DNA of 49,925 nucleotides from JAJRPT01 sp964465945. Lineage in GTDB: Bacteria > Bacteroidota > Ignavibacteria > Kapaibacteriales > UBA2268. Below are positions 33,830 to 42,629 of the stretch, piece by piece. A program made the translations under genes and the position numbers. Numbering within the stretch: the first letter of the stretch is position 1; each line of letters opens with the position of its first letter. The notes beneath the pieces are model-generated. The model was given only the letters and a program-made list of their open reading frames with translations, ran no database searches and was not told the DNA's origin. The DNA is taken from positions 1 through 49,925 of the forward strand of contig CAYXMM010000019.1 in NCBI GenBank assembly GCA_964465945.1, written 5' to 3'.

Positions 33830-36463
33830 ATGGCTAAATCCACAGATAAAAAAGTTTCTAAAAGTTTAACAAGTTCAGATGGTTCTTTAAAAGTAAAAAA
33901 ATCCTCTAAATTAGTGCCTGATATTGCAAAAAATCAATCAACTAATGAGAAAAATCCAAATAAAGCAGTTAAAGTAACTACTTCTAAACCAATTATTTCT
34001 CAAAAAGTTATTAATAAACCTTTACCAAAAGAAAGCAACATTGAATCAAAAACTAAAGCAAACAAAGCTAACCAAAGTAAGTTAAATAAACAATCTGTAA
34101 AGGTTGAGAGCAAAATAATAACTAAAAAACCTGCCGAGAATACTACAACCGCAAAAGTTGGACTCGCTAAACCTAAAAACAATAAAAAAGCAACTAAAGT
34201 TGCACCCGCTCCCGTGAAAACAGAAGCAAAAATTGAGGTAAAGCCAGAAATTAACAACAAAAACAAACCAGCAGATAAACCACAAAAAGAATTAAAATTA
34301 GTCCTCAAAACCGAGTTAGAAAGTAAAGATAAACAAGAAGTTACTCCTGTTAAACCAACAGAAAAGACCGCTGAGCCAAAAACTAAGCCTAAAAATAACA
34401 AAAAAGCAACAAAAGTTGCTCCTGCTCCTGTGAAAACAGAAGCGAAAATTGCAGTAAAACCAGAAATTAACAACAAAAACAAACCAGCTGAAAAGCCACA
34501 AAAAGAACTAAAATTAGTTCTCAAAACCGAGTTAGAAAGCAAAGATAAACAAGAAGTTACTCCTGTTAAACCAACAGAAAAGACCGCTGAGCCAAAGACT
34601 GAATCAAAATCTAAAACTAAAAACAATAAAAAAGCAACAAAAGTTGCACCTGCTCCTGCAAAAACAGAAGCGAAAGTTGAGTCAAAGCCAGAAATTATTA
34701 ACAAAAATATACCAGCTGAAAAGCCACAAAAAGAACTAAAATTAGTTCTTAAAAGCGAGTTAGAAAGCAAAGACAAACAAGATATTGTTCCTGCTAAAAC
34801 TATTGAGAAAGCATCTAATAATAATCAAAATAATGCGGAAAAGCCAAACACAACTAATAATAATATAAATAAAAATAATCCGAAAATTAAAGAAAATAAA
34901 ATTGATATTGATAAGTATTTCAGAACAGGTGAATATATTATTAATAGTAAAAATGATACTAAACAAAAAAACAATATTAAAAATAATAGTATTAAAAAAG
35001 ATAATAACGAAAAACAATTAAAAATAAACACAAAAGAATTAGTTTCTATTGCTCAATCAAGAGACCCATATTTTAAAAAAATATTCGCCCAAATTGAAAA
35101 TTTTATCGACAAAGAATTATATTTAGATGATAAAATAAAAATAGTAATCGGAGTTAGTGGCGGCGTCGATTCCACCGTGCTTTTTGATATTTTATCTAAT
35201 ATTAGTGTCAAGAGAGAATATACTTTATTTGTTGCGCACGTTGATCATTCATTGCGAAAAGAATCTGAAAAAGACACTGAATATGTAAAAAATCTATGCG
35301 CTAAATATAATGTTAAATTTTTCACAAAAAAAATCAATGTAAAAGAACATTCTCATAAAAAGAAAATATCAATCGAAGAAGCTGCTCGCGATTTACGTTA
35401 TGAATTTCTTGAAGAAGTATGTGCTAAAACTGGGGCTAATTTTCTTGCACTTGCTCATAATTCAAATGACTCGGCAGAAACATTTTTTATTAATTTATTA
35501 CGTGGTACAGGGCTTTCTGGTCTATCGGGTATCCCGCAAAAACGACCTTTAAATACTCAAGTTAATATAATTAGACCCGTAATTAATTTATCTCGTGCAG
35601 AAATCGAAGAATATGCTAAAAAAAGAAATATTCAATGGGTTGAAGATACTTCCAACAAAGAAAATATTTACTTAAGAAATAAAATTAGAAATGAATTATT
35701 ACCATTTATTCAAGAAAAATTCGATAGAGATATTATTGGCTCAATCAGTAAAGCATCTAAATTAATTAATGGCGCCGATATTTTTATTTATCATAAAATT
35801 AAAAAATATTTAAACGATGTATTAATCGAGAAAAAAACAAGTTACGTTGAAATTGATTTAAAAAAATTATTCCTTTTCGATGACTTTGTAAAAGGTGAAA
35901 TAATTAATTTAATTTTAAAAAATATCTTTGAAATAAATAACATTTCTCAAAATATAGTTAAGGGAATAATTAATTTATACTTCTCAGAGCCAGGTGCTAT
36001 CTTTGAAATTAATTCTAAAATAACTTGTTATAAAGATAGAAATTCATTATTCATCGCAAGAAAGCAATTATTTAGAACTAATTCATTAGTCATCGATAAC
36101 TTAGGTGAATTCAAATTTGAAAATTTTATTTTTAAATTATCTAAAATTCCTAAAAACAAAGTTCAATTAGGCGAATTGCCAAATGTAGAATATTTTGACT
36201 TAGACTATATGCCTGATAAACTCGAAATCCGCCATATTCAAGATGGCGATAAATTCACTCCGATTGGAATGACTGGCAGAATGAAAGTAAGTGATTTCCT
36301 TGTTAATAATAAAATACCACTTTTAAAGAAAAAAGACATTTTATTGCTAACAGATAGAGTAAATATAGTTTGGGTCTGCGGATTAAGAATCGCTGATAAA
36401 TATAAAATTACTCCAAGTACAAAAAAAGTTCTTAAAGTAGAAATAATTGAGAAGAATGCTTAA
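33830..36463 (+). CDS. tilS: tRNA(Ile)-lysidine synthase TilS with a ~420-residue Lys-rich repeat extension
   Basis: 877 residues, about twice the family length. Residues 421-877 are an ordinary TilS, which makes lysidine at C34 of tRNA-Ile(CAU). The PP-loop SGGVDS lies at 443-448, AHVDHSLRKESE at 469-480, LALAHNSNDSAETFFINLLRG at 539-559, RNKIRNELLP at 616-625, and the C-terminal domain at about 785-877 (IRHIQDGDKF, VSDFLVNNKIP). Residues 1-420 are Lys/Ala/Pro/Asn-rich, strongly basic and probably disordered. They contain about three copies of a 72-residue repeat. No methionine occurs between residue 1 and the catalytic domain, so an internal ATG start cannot explain the fusion. A good promoter supports the ATG at 33830. 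An RNA-binding or tethering role for the extension is inference. Confidence 0.93.
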   Translation: MAKSTDKKVSKSLTSSDGSLKVKKSSKLVPDIAKNQSTNEKNPNKAVKVTTSKPIISQKVINKPLPKESNIESKTKANKANQSKLNKQSVKVESKIITKKPAENTTTAKVGLAKPKNNKKATKVAPAPVKTEAKIEVKPEINNKNKPADKPQKELKLVLKTELESKDKQEVTPVKPTEKTAEPKTKPKNNKKATKVAPAPVKTEAKIAVKPEINNKNKPAEKPQKELKLVLKTELESKDKQEVTPVKPTEKTAEPKTESKSKTKNNKKATKVAPAPAKTEAKVESKPEIINKNIPAEKPQKELKLVLKSELESKDKQDIVPAKTIEKASNNNQNNAEKPNTTNNNINKNNPKIKENKIDIDKYFRTGEYIINSKNDTKQKNNIKNNSIKKDNNEKQLKINTKELVSIAQSRDPYFKKIFAQIENFIDKELYLDDKIKIVIGVSGGVDSTVLFDILSNISVKREYTLFVAHVDHSLRKESEKDTEYVKNLCAKYNVKFFTKKINVKEHSHKKKISIEEAARDLRYEFLEEVCAKTGANFLALAHNSNDSAETFFINLLRGTGLSGLSGIPQKRPLNTQVNIIRPVINLSRAEIEEYAKKRNIQWVEDTSNKENIYLRNKIRNELLPFIQEKFDRDIIGSISKASKLINGADIFIYHKIKKYLNDVLIEKKTSYVEIDLKKLFLFDDFVKGEIINLILKNIFEINNISQNIVKGIINLYFSEPGAIFEINSKITCYKDRNSLFIARKQLFRTNSLVIDNLGEFKFENFIFKLSKIPKNKVQLGELPNVEYFDLDYMPDKLEIRHIQDGDKFTPIGMTGRMKVSDFLVNNKIPLLKKKDILLLTDRVNIVWVCGLRIADKYKITPSTKKVLKVEIIEKNA
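34169..34816 (+). repeat. Three tandem ~216-bp repeats within tilS
   Basis: Units start at 34169 and 34385 (each 216 bp, 72 residues). The third starts at 34613 after a four-residue spacer (ESKS) and decays after about 68 residues. Each encodes NNKKATKVAPAP, a KTEAK segment, PEI(N/I)NKN, PQKELKLVLK and ELESKDKQ. The repeat unit keeps the reading frame. Length change by slippage or recombination would alter only the extension. Confidence 0.9.
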
Positions 36464-36469
36464 AATCAC

Positions 36470-37057
36470 TTAAATTGAAATTAGCATTAAATACAATTTA
36501 ACAAGTGGTAAACCGACTACATTATAGTAATCACCTTTTATCTCTTCAACAAATAAAGCGCCGAAGTCATCTTGAATCCCATAACTTCCTGCCTTATCCA
36601 TTGGAGAGCCAGTGCTTATATAATAATCAACTTCTTGCTCATTTAGTTCTCTAAATTTAACTTGTGTTACTGAATAATTTGTTTCTATCTGCTGCATTTT
36701 ATTATCAATAAGACATATTCCAGAATATACCTGATGCCAATTATTACTAAGTTGCTGAAGCATTAATTTTGCTTCTCTTTCGTCATTAGGTTTATTCAAA
36801 TATGAATTATTAAAATAAACTGTTGTATCTGCGCCAATAATTAAATAATCATTAAACTCTGGTAATTTAGCAACTTCTTGAGCTTTACAACTTGCAAGTT
36901 GCATAACATATTGCTCTGGAATTTCGTTATATATACTTTCTTCGTCAAAGCTACTTGCTTTAACGATAAAATCAAGTGATATTTGTTTAAGAAGTTGTTG
37001 CCGTCTGGGTGAGGCAGAAGCCAAAACTATTTTTCTATCTTTTTGAATAAAATTCAT
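36470..37057 (-). CDS. Maf family nucleoside triphosphate pyrophosphatase
   Basis: 195 residues, normal Maf length. It hydrolyses dTTP/UTP or modified nucleotides to the monophosphate. The phosphate loop KIVLASASPRRQQLLKQI lies at 9-26, the catalytic DTTVYF follows LIIGAD, and the C-terminal part has the conserved DKAGSYGIQDDFGALFVEEIKGDYYNVVGLPL. The exact base preference (YhdE versus YceF type) cannot be settled. It converges on tilS (6-nt gap) and is divergent from the next gene. Confidence 0.95.
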   Translation of the reverse strand: MNFIQKDRKIVLASASPRRQQLLKQISLDFIVKASSFDEESIYNEIPEQYVMQLASCKAQEVAKLPEFNDYLIIGADTTVYFNNSYLNKPNDEREAKLMLQQLSNNWHQVYSGICLIDNKMQQIETNYSVTQVKFRELNEQEVDYYISTGSPMDKAGSYGIQDDFGALFVEEIKGDYYNVVGLPLVKLYLMLISI

Positions 37058-37087
37058 TTGCTAAATAAAATTACATTAGGTGTAAAA

Positions 37088-38341
37088 ATGAAATTGCTAA
37101 TTTATACATTATTATTCATAATTTCAAGTAATCTATATTCTCAAAAATTACTTATCCCTATGGATAACTCTCAAACAGACCATTTAAAATCCTATGGACT
37201 TGTTTGGTGGGTTATCAAAAACGGACAAACAGCCGACTGGTTACTCAATTTCAGAGGTGGTTCATTCATTATGGACTTCTCAGAGAAAATAGCAACAGAA
37301 TGCAGAATAAGAGGAATTTACTTTCAAACAATTTCAAACGCAGACGGCGATGATATATTAAAATTAGTCCAATCTGAAAATGAAAATATGGACGTTGTCC
37401 GACTCGAAAAAAGTCCAAAAATTGCTGTTTATGCTCCAAGTGGTTCGCAACCATGGGACGACGCCGTTAGAATAGCACTCGAATACGCCGAAGTTGAATA
37501 TGACGTAATCTATGATGAAGAAATCATTGACGGAAAACTCAAAGACTATGACTGGCTACATCTTCACCACGAAGACTTCACAGGTCAATATGGTAAATTC
37601 TGGAATAGCCAACGCAATCAACCATGGTATGTCCAACAAGTCGCCCTCCAGGAAGCCCTCGCAAACAAACTTGGATATAACAAAGTTTCACTCTTGAAGC
37701 TAGATGTTGCTAAACGAATACGTGAATATGTCGCTGGTGGTGGATTTATGTTTGCAATGTGTTCCGCACCCGATTCTTATGATGTAGCCCTGGCTGCCGA
37801 AGGCATTGACATCTGTGCTGAAATGTTCGATGGCGACCCAATGGATAGAAATGCTCAAAGCAAATTAGACTTCTCAAAAACCTTCGCCTTTGAGAACTTC
37901 AAATTAGTATACGACCCAATGGAATATGAAATTTCATCAATAGACGTAGGACCCACTTCAATCAATAATCCAGAAAACGACTTCTTTACCTTATTTAACT
38001 TCTCAGCCAAATACGACCCCGTCCCAACAATGCTAACTCAAAACCACGTAGCGAGAATACAAGGATTCTTAGGTCAAACTACTGCCTTCAAAAAAGAAGA
38101 AATAAAAAACTCAGTCATAATCCTTGCCGAACGAGAAGGCACAAACGAAGTTAAATACATTCATGGCAACTTCGGTCGAGGAACATTCACATTTTACGGC
38201 GGACACGACCCCGAAGACTATCGACACGGACTCTTCGACCCACATACTCAACTCGAACTATACAAAAACTCCCCTGGTTATAGATTAATTCTCAACAACA
38301 TTTTATTCCCAGCAGCAAAAAAGAAAGAACAAAAAACATAA
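37088..38341 (+). CDS. Exported class I amidotransferase-like protein of unknown function
   Basis: 417 residues from the ATG at 37088. This start has AGGTG upstream and puts the signal peptide (MKLLIYTLLFIISSNLYSQ) at the N-terminus; an in-frame TTG at 37043 is less likely. The mature protein opens with LLIPMDNSQTDHLKSYGLVWW and WLLNFRGGSFIMDF. The centre has PKIAVYAPSGSQPWDDAVRIAL and YDWLHLHHEDFTGQYGKFW, followed by EYVAGGGFMFAMCSAPDSYDVAL, which resembles a GATase1-like nucleophile region (Cys in MCSA). The end has GTFTFYGGHDPED. Similar exported proteins in Bacteroidota are sometimes labelled asparagine synthetase B, but no asparagine synthetase domain is seen, so I do not use that name. 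It faces the VOC gene with no gap. Confidence 0.6.
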   Translation: MKLLIYTLLFIISSNLYSQKLLIPMDNSQTDHLKSYGLVWWVIKNGQTADWLLNFRGGSFIMDFSEKIATECRIRGIYFQTISNADGDDILKLVQSENENMDVVRLEKSPKIAVYAPSGSQPWDDAVRIALEYAEVEYDVIYDEEIIDGKLKDYDWLHLHHEDFTGQYGKFWNSQRNQPWYVQQVALQEALANKLGYNKVSLLKLDVAKRIREYVAGGGFMFAMCSAPDSYDVALAAEGIDICAEMFDGDPMDRNAQSKLDFSKTFAFENFKLVYDPMEYEISSIDVGPTSINNPENDFFTLFNFSAKYDPVPTMLTQNHVARIQGFLGQTTAFKKEEIKNSVIILAEREGTNEVKYIHGNFGRGTFTFYGGHDPEDYRHGLFDPHTQLELYKNSPGYRLILNNILFPAAKKKEQKT

Positions 38342-38767
38342 TTATTTAATTTCAAACATTACCTCAAATTTAATCCCGTTATTATCTTTAAAATAAACTG
38401 CGAAATATTTTTCTCCATGCTGTGGGAAATAAGCAGGACCATCTACAATATTAATATTTGCTGATTTTAATTTATTTGCAATTTCTATAACCTCATCTAT
38501 ATCTTTTGCTCTAAATGCAATATGATGAATTGAACCAGGTCTTCGCCTATGCGTTCCTTCATTTTTAAATTTCTCTCTTGGCGAATTAATTCCTATTATA
38601 ATATTTTCATGAAAATACTCTATAACATCAAAATCATGTTTATCAACTCTTCCTTTTGATTTTTTTGATAAGTCAAATCCTAATATATCCATTAATACGT
38701 CGTAGAATTTTTCAGACTCTTCAAAGTCTTTAACTGTAATTTGTATGTGGTCTATTCTTGGTTGCAT
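38342..38767 (-). CDS. VOC-family (glyoxalase/dioxygenase fold) protein
   Basis: 141 residues. Two beta-alpha-beta-beta-beta modules are visible: IDHIQITVKDFEESEKFYDVLM and SIHHIAFRAKDIDEVIEIANKL. The metal-site residues His6, His in IHHIAF and the final Glu in KFEVMFE are kept. The loop REKFKNEGTHRRRPG is as in glyoxalase I-like lactoylglutathione lyases. Substrate unknown. It ends exactly where the preceding convergent gene stops, and guaA starts 70 nt away on the other strand. Confidence 0.88.
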   Translation of the reverse strand: MQPRIDHIQITVKDFEESEKFYDVLMDILGFDLSKKSKGRVDKHDFDVIEYFHENIIIGINSPREKFKNEGTHRRRPGSIHHIAFRAKDIDEVIEIANKLKSANINIVDGPAYFPQHGEKYFAVYFKDNNGIKFEVMFEIK

Positions 38768-38824
38768 AAAATTATTAAAATATAATAGATAATAACAAAT
38801 TTAAGAAATTTACTGAATTTTCTT

Positions 38825-38832
38825 TATTTTTG
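38825..38832 (+). promoter_or_regulatory. Possible -7 box immediately before guaA
   Basis: TATTTTTG fits TAnnTTTG and ends only 4 nt before the guaA ATG. If used, transcription would begin at or next to the start codon and give a leaderless mRNA. No clear -33 element is seen. Confidence 0.3.
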
Positions 38833-38836
38833 CAAT

Positions 38837-40372
38837 ATGAAAAATAGAGAAAAAATAATAATATTTGACTTCGGTTCTCAATACACACAACTTATCGCTA
38901 GAAAAGTTAGAGAACTCGGCGTCTATGCCGAAATTTACCCATATAACACTGGTAAAGAAATTTTAGATAACAATGTCAAGGGCTTAATCCTCTCAGGTGG
39001 CCCCTCATCAGTTTATGAAGAAAATTCTCCTAAAACAAACTTTGACATCTTAAATTTAGAAATTCCAGTCCTTGGAATTTGCTACGGCTTACAACTAATT
39101 TGCTATAATGGCAATGGCAAAGTTGATAGCTCAGCAAAACGTGAATACGGCAAAGCAAACCTTATTATTGATAACTATGACGATATTTTTGCTGGCATAA
39201 ACAATAAACAAGTCTGGATGAGCCACGGGGATTCTCTAAAATCTATGCCAGACGGCTTTGAGAAAATTGCGCATAGTGAAAACTCACCCTTTTGCGCAAT
39301 TAGAAATAAAAGCAAAAATATTTACGGTATACAATTTCACCCTGAAGTTCACCATTCAATCGAAGGCAAACTAATCTTAAACAACTTCGTCAGAAATATT
39401 TGTGGTTGCAACGATACATGGAACGCAACATCATTTATCGAAGAGAATATTAAAAAAATTCAACAACAAGTCGGTAATGATAAAGTCATCTGTGCATTAA
39501 GCGGTGGAGTCGATTCAACTGTTACAGCAGTCTTACTTCACAAAGCCATTGGCGATAACCTCTATTGCGTTCATGTCGATTCAGGAATGATGCGGAAAAA
39601 CGAAAGCAAAATGATTTATGATCTATTTCTCGAAAACTTCGATATGAAAATCATACTCGCAGAAGCCGAAGACCTCTTTTTAGGCAAACTAAAAGGCATC
39701 TCCGACCCCGAGAAAAAACGCAAAATCATTGGAAACACATTCATAGAAGTATTCGATCAAGAAGCAAATAAGTTAGACGGCATCAAATGGCTCGCACAAG
39801 GTACATTATACCCCGACGTAATCGAATCAGTTTCAGTAAAAGGACCTTCAGCAACTATCAAATCACATCACAACGTAGGTGGTTTACCGGAAGATATGCA
39901 ATTCAAACTAATAGAACCATTCCGCGAACTCTTCAAAGATGAAGTCCGCAACGTAGGTCGAGAACTAGGCATACCAGAATGGTTCATAGCAAGACATCCA
40001 TTTCCAGGTCCAGGACTTGGAATAAGAGTGCTAGGAGAAATAGAAAAAGAAAAACTCGATTTACTACGCGAAGCAGACGAAATATACATTGACGAAATAA
40101 AAAAAGCCGGCTTATACAATGAAATCTGGCAAGCATTCACAGTATTACTACCAGTGAAAAGCGTAGGCGTTATGGGCGACAACAGAACTTATGAATACAC
40201 ATGCGCCCTAAGAGCCGTAACAAGCGTAGACGGAATGACTGCAGAATTTTACCATTTCCCATTCCCGATACTCGAAAAAATCTCAAACAGAATAATCAAC
40301 GAAATCAGAGGCATCAACAGAGTAACTTACGACATCACCTCCAAACCACCCGGAACAATCGAGTGGGAGTAA
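38837..40372 (+). CDS. guaA: GMP synthase (glutamine-hydrolysing) GuaA
   Basis: 511 residues. It converts XMP, glutamine and ATP to GMP. The amidotransferase domain comes first: FDFGSQYTQLIARKVRELG, the nucleophile Cys82 in GICYGLQ, and FHPEVHHS. The PP-loop ATPase reads ALSGGVDSTVTAVLL, followed by KWLAQGTLYPDVIES. The C-terminal domain has RHPFPGPGLGIRVLGE and ends KPPGTIEWE, the usual terminus. The second half of the gene uses noticeably more C-ending codons than its neighbours. It starts 69 nt after the divergent VOC gene. Confidence 0.98.
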   Translation: MKNREKIIIFDFGSQYTQLIARKVRELGVYAEIYPYNTGKEILDNNVKGLILSGGPSSVYEENSPKTNFDILNLEIPVLGICYGLQLICYNGNGKVDSSAKREYGKANLIIDNYDDIFAGINNKQVWMSHGDSLKSMPDGFEKIAHSENSPFCAIRNKSKNIYGIQFHPEVHHSIEGKLILNNFVRNICGCNDTWNATSFIEENIKKIQQQVGNDKVICALSGGVDSTVTAVLLHKAIGDNLYCVHVDSGMMRKNESKMIYDLFLENFDMKIILAEAEDLFLGKLKGISDPEKKRKIIGNTFIEVFDQEANKLDGIKWLAQGTLYPDVIESVSVKGPSATIKSHHNVGGLPEDMQFKLIEPFRELFKDEVRNVGRELGIPEWFIARHPFPGPGLGIRVLGEIEKEKLDLLREADEIYIDEIKKAGLYNEIWQAFTVLLPVKSVGVMGDNRTYEYTCALRAVTSVDGMTAEFYHFPFPILEKISNRIINEIRGINRVTYDITSKPPGTIEWE

Positions 40373-40636
40373 AGTGATTTTAATAATTTTATTAGCACTC
40401 GTGCTTGAAGAATAATTCTGAATATTTAACCCGCATTTATTGAACGACTTGTATTGATCTTTTAGAAATACGTCAGAATCAGCTTCTATGTAATAATGTA
40501 GGTAGTCATTTTGAGAAGACGCGAAATATCCAGTTAAAAAACTCAAAATTTTTAACCTTGTCAATTTATTTCGTAATTTTGAAGTCTTGAAAATTACTAA
40601 GATTGAATTGTTTCTTAAATGTAATATCCTATTTTA
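40373..40636. other. Intergenic region between guaA and purK
   Basis: 264 nt. It holds a TAATTTTG box (40574-40581, plus strand) about 55 nt ahead of purK, with a TTG 13 nt before it, which is too close for a good -33 element. No purine riboswitch fold was recognised. A minus-strand frame from 40564 runs into the antisense of guaA and is judged spurious. Confidence 0.35.
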
Positions 40637-41803
40637 ATGATTAAATCTAATTTAAAAACAAATTACCCTTTGCGAATAGGAATTTTAGGTGCGGGACAGC
40701 TAGCTAAAATGATGGCGCAAGAAGCTTATAAACTTGGGCTAAATGTTAATACTATTGACAAATCAACAGAGACACCAGCTGGTGATATGACACAAAATGA
40801 ATTTTCATTGGGTTGGGATAACAATGATGAATTAGATAAATTTATTGAAATTTCTGATGTGATTACTTTGGAAAATGAGTTTATCGACCCAACTATCTTA
40901 AAGTTTATCGAGCAAAAACGACCTGTTTATCCCTCGTCTAAAACAATTTCATTAATTCAAGATAAGTTCATTCAGAAAGAAACATTCCGCAATGCAGGAA
41001 TTGATGTTCCATTATATAGCGAAATCAATTCAGTTGAAGATGCAATAGAATTTGGCAAACAAAATGGGTTTCCTTACATATTAAAAGCAAGAAAATTTAG
41101 CTACGATGGCTATGGAAATTTTTCAGTAAAATCTACTAATGACGCAATAAGTGGCTTTAAGCATTTCAACCCTAATGAAAAAGTAGAACGACCTTTATAT
41201 GCAGAGAAATTTGTGAACTTCACTAAAGAATTAGCTGTAATGGTTGTTAGAGGGTTAAATGGTGAGATTAAAACTTACCCTTGCGTTGAAACAATTCAGC
41301 AAAACCACATCTGCCACGAAGTTATCGCACCCGCTGAAATTGACGAAAAATATAGAACTAAAGCACAAGAATTAGCAATCAAATGTGTCGAAGCAATTGA
41401 CGGAATTGGTATTTTTGGCGTTGAAATGTTTATTGACAAAAATAATAACATCCTTGTAAATGAAATAGCTCCAAGACCTCACAATTCAGGACATTATACA
41501 ATTGAAGCGTGTTTTACTTCACAATTTGAAAATGGAATCAGAGCAGTTTTAGGAGTGCCTCTCGGTTCAACCGAAATGATTAATAACTATGCAATAATGA
41601 TTAATTTATTAGGTGAAAGAGATGGCAGCGGAGTTCCTAAAAATATTAATGAATTTTTGAAGTTTGATAAAGTAAAATTGCATTTATATAATAAGAAAAC
41701 CTCCAGAAAAGGAAGAAAGATGGGGCATATTACCTTGATTGGTAATGACCTAAATGAAATAAAACAAACTGCAAGAGCAGCTTATAACTCAATTATTTGG
41801 TAG
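40637..41803 (+). CDS. purK: N5-carboxyaminoimidazole ribonucleotide synthase PurK
   Basis: 388 residues. It carboxylates AIR with bicarbonate and ATP to N5-CAIR in purine synthesis. The N-terminal loop is LRIGILGAGQLAKMMAQEAYKLG. The ATP-grasp part contains PYILKARKFSYDGYGNFSV and ELAVMVVRGLNGEI. The metal and product site has GIGIFGVEMFIDKNNNILVNEIAPRPHNSGHYTIEAC, which is diagnostic. The C-terminal domain reads KLHLYNKKTSRKGRKMGHITLIG. PurE is not in the window. ymdB follows after 28 nt. Confidence 0.96.
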   Translation: MIKSNLKTNYPLRIGILGAGQLAKMMAQEAYKLGLNVNTIDKSTETPAGDMTQNEFSLGWDNNDELDKFIEISDVITLENEFIDPTILKFIEQKRPVYPSSKTISLIQDKFIQKETFRNAGIDVPLYSEINSVEDAIEFGKQNGFPYILKARKFSYDGYGNFSVKSTNDAISGFKHFNPNEKVERPLYAEKFVNFTKELAVMVVRGLNGEIKTYPCVETIQQNHICHEVIAPAEIDEKYRTKAQELAIKCVEAIDGIGIFGVEMFIDKNNNILVNEIAPRPHNSGHYTIEACFTSQFENGIRAVLGVPLGSTEMINNYAIMINLLGERDGSGVPKNINEFLKFDKVKLHLYNKKTSRKGRKMGHITLIGNDLNEIKQTARAAYNSIIW

Positions 41804-41831
41804 TTTAAAAGAGAAATTAAATAGGAAAACT

Positions 41832-42629
41832 ATGAATTTATTATTTATTGGTGATATTGTTGGTGATGATGCACTAAAGTTTTTAGTTGATAATTTACCT
41901 CAACTTAAAGAGAAATATAAGCCAGATGTTTTAGTCGCAAATGGCGAAAATATATGGAACGGCAAAGGTCTAAACGAACAAGAAGCAGAAATGCTTTTTA
42001 AAGCGGGATTCTCTGTAATTACAACAGGTAATCATATTTGGGAAAACTGGAAGTCAAGACCCTTACTTGCTACTAATAATAACGTTCTTCGTCCATTAAA
42101 CTATCCATCTGGTAATCCAGGCAAAGGATATATCATTTTTGAGATAAAAGGTGTGAAAATCGCAGTTATTCAGTTACAAGGCAGAACATATTTACAAACT
42201 ATAGATTGCCCTTTTAAATCAGCTGAAAACGCTTTTAAAAGCATAAAAAATCAAACAAATAATATTTTTGTTGATTTTCATGCAGAAGCCACTGCCGAAA
42301 AAATGACTTTTGCTAAAAGGTTTGATGGAGAGGTTACTGCAATAATTGGAACTCATACACACGTTCCCACAGCAGATGCTCAAATCTTACCAAAAGGTAG
42401 TGCATATATAAGCGACGTTGGAATGACAGGTCCTCACGATTCAGTTATTGGAATGGACAGCGAGATTGCAATTAAAAGATATATTTTACAAACAGCTCAT
42501 AAATATGATTTAGCAACAAATGATATGAAAATCAATGGTGTTTCAGTTAATTTTGATGAAACCACAGGGCAAGCATATTCAATAGAGCATTTTACTTTTC
42601 CTAAATTTATAAATTCGATTGGTGTTTAA
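41832..42629 (+). CDS. ymdB: YmdB-type metallophosphoesterase
   Basis: 265 residues, the standard length of this family (TIGR00282). Related enzymes hydrolyse cyclic nucleotides (2',3'-cNMP, cAMP) with a dinuclear iron site. The metal motifs are FIGDIVGDDAL (residues 6-16), ANGENIWNGKGL, TTGNHIWEN, and FVDFHAEATAEKMTFAKRFDG with IIGTHTHVPTAD. The final SDVGMTGPHDSVIGMD loop is typical. A link to RNA turnover through RNase Y is known in Bacillus but nothing here tests it. It is directly followed by asd without a gap. Confidence 0.92.
   Translation: MNLLFIGDIVGDDALKFLVDNLPQLKEKYKPDVLVANGENIWNGKGLNEQEAEMLFKAGFSVITTGNHIWENWKSRPLLATNNNVLRPLNYPSGNPGKGYIIFEIKGVKIAVIQLQGRTYLQTIDCPFKSAENAFKSIKNQTNNIFVDFHAEATAEKMTFAKRFDGEVTAIIGTHTHVPTADAQILPKGSAYISDVGMTGPHDSVIGMDSEIAIKRYILQTAHKYDLATNDMKINGVSVNFDETTGQAYSIEHFTFPKFINSIGV

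Noticed and set aside
34000..34776. 258-codon frame antisense to the tilS repeats
   Set aside because: Arises from the low-complexity repeat on the opposite strand (Lys/Ala codons read backwards as Phe/Leu/Ser).
34169..34816. CRISPR array
   Set aside because: The repeats are long, in frame and protein-coding inside tilS, without spacers.
37088..38341. Asparagine synthetase
   Set aside because: No PP-loop or glutaminase N-terminus (MCGI) is present; the protein is exported.
40283..40564. 93-codon minus-strand frame between guaA and purK
   Set aside because: One third is antisense to the guaA end; no signal, motif or ribosome site. The intergenic part (about 64 codons) could be a small gene but lacks support.
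40373..40636. Purine riboswitch before purK
   Set aside because: No three-way junction or conserved loop words were recognised.
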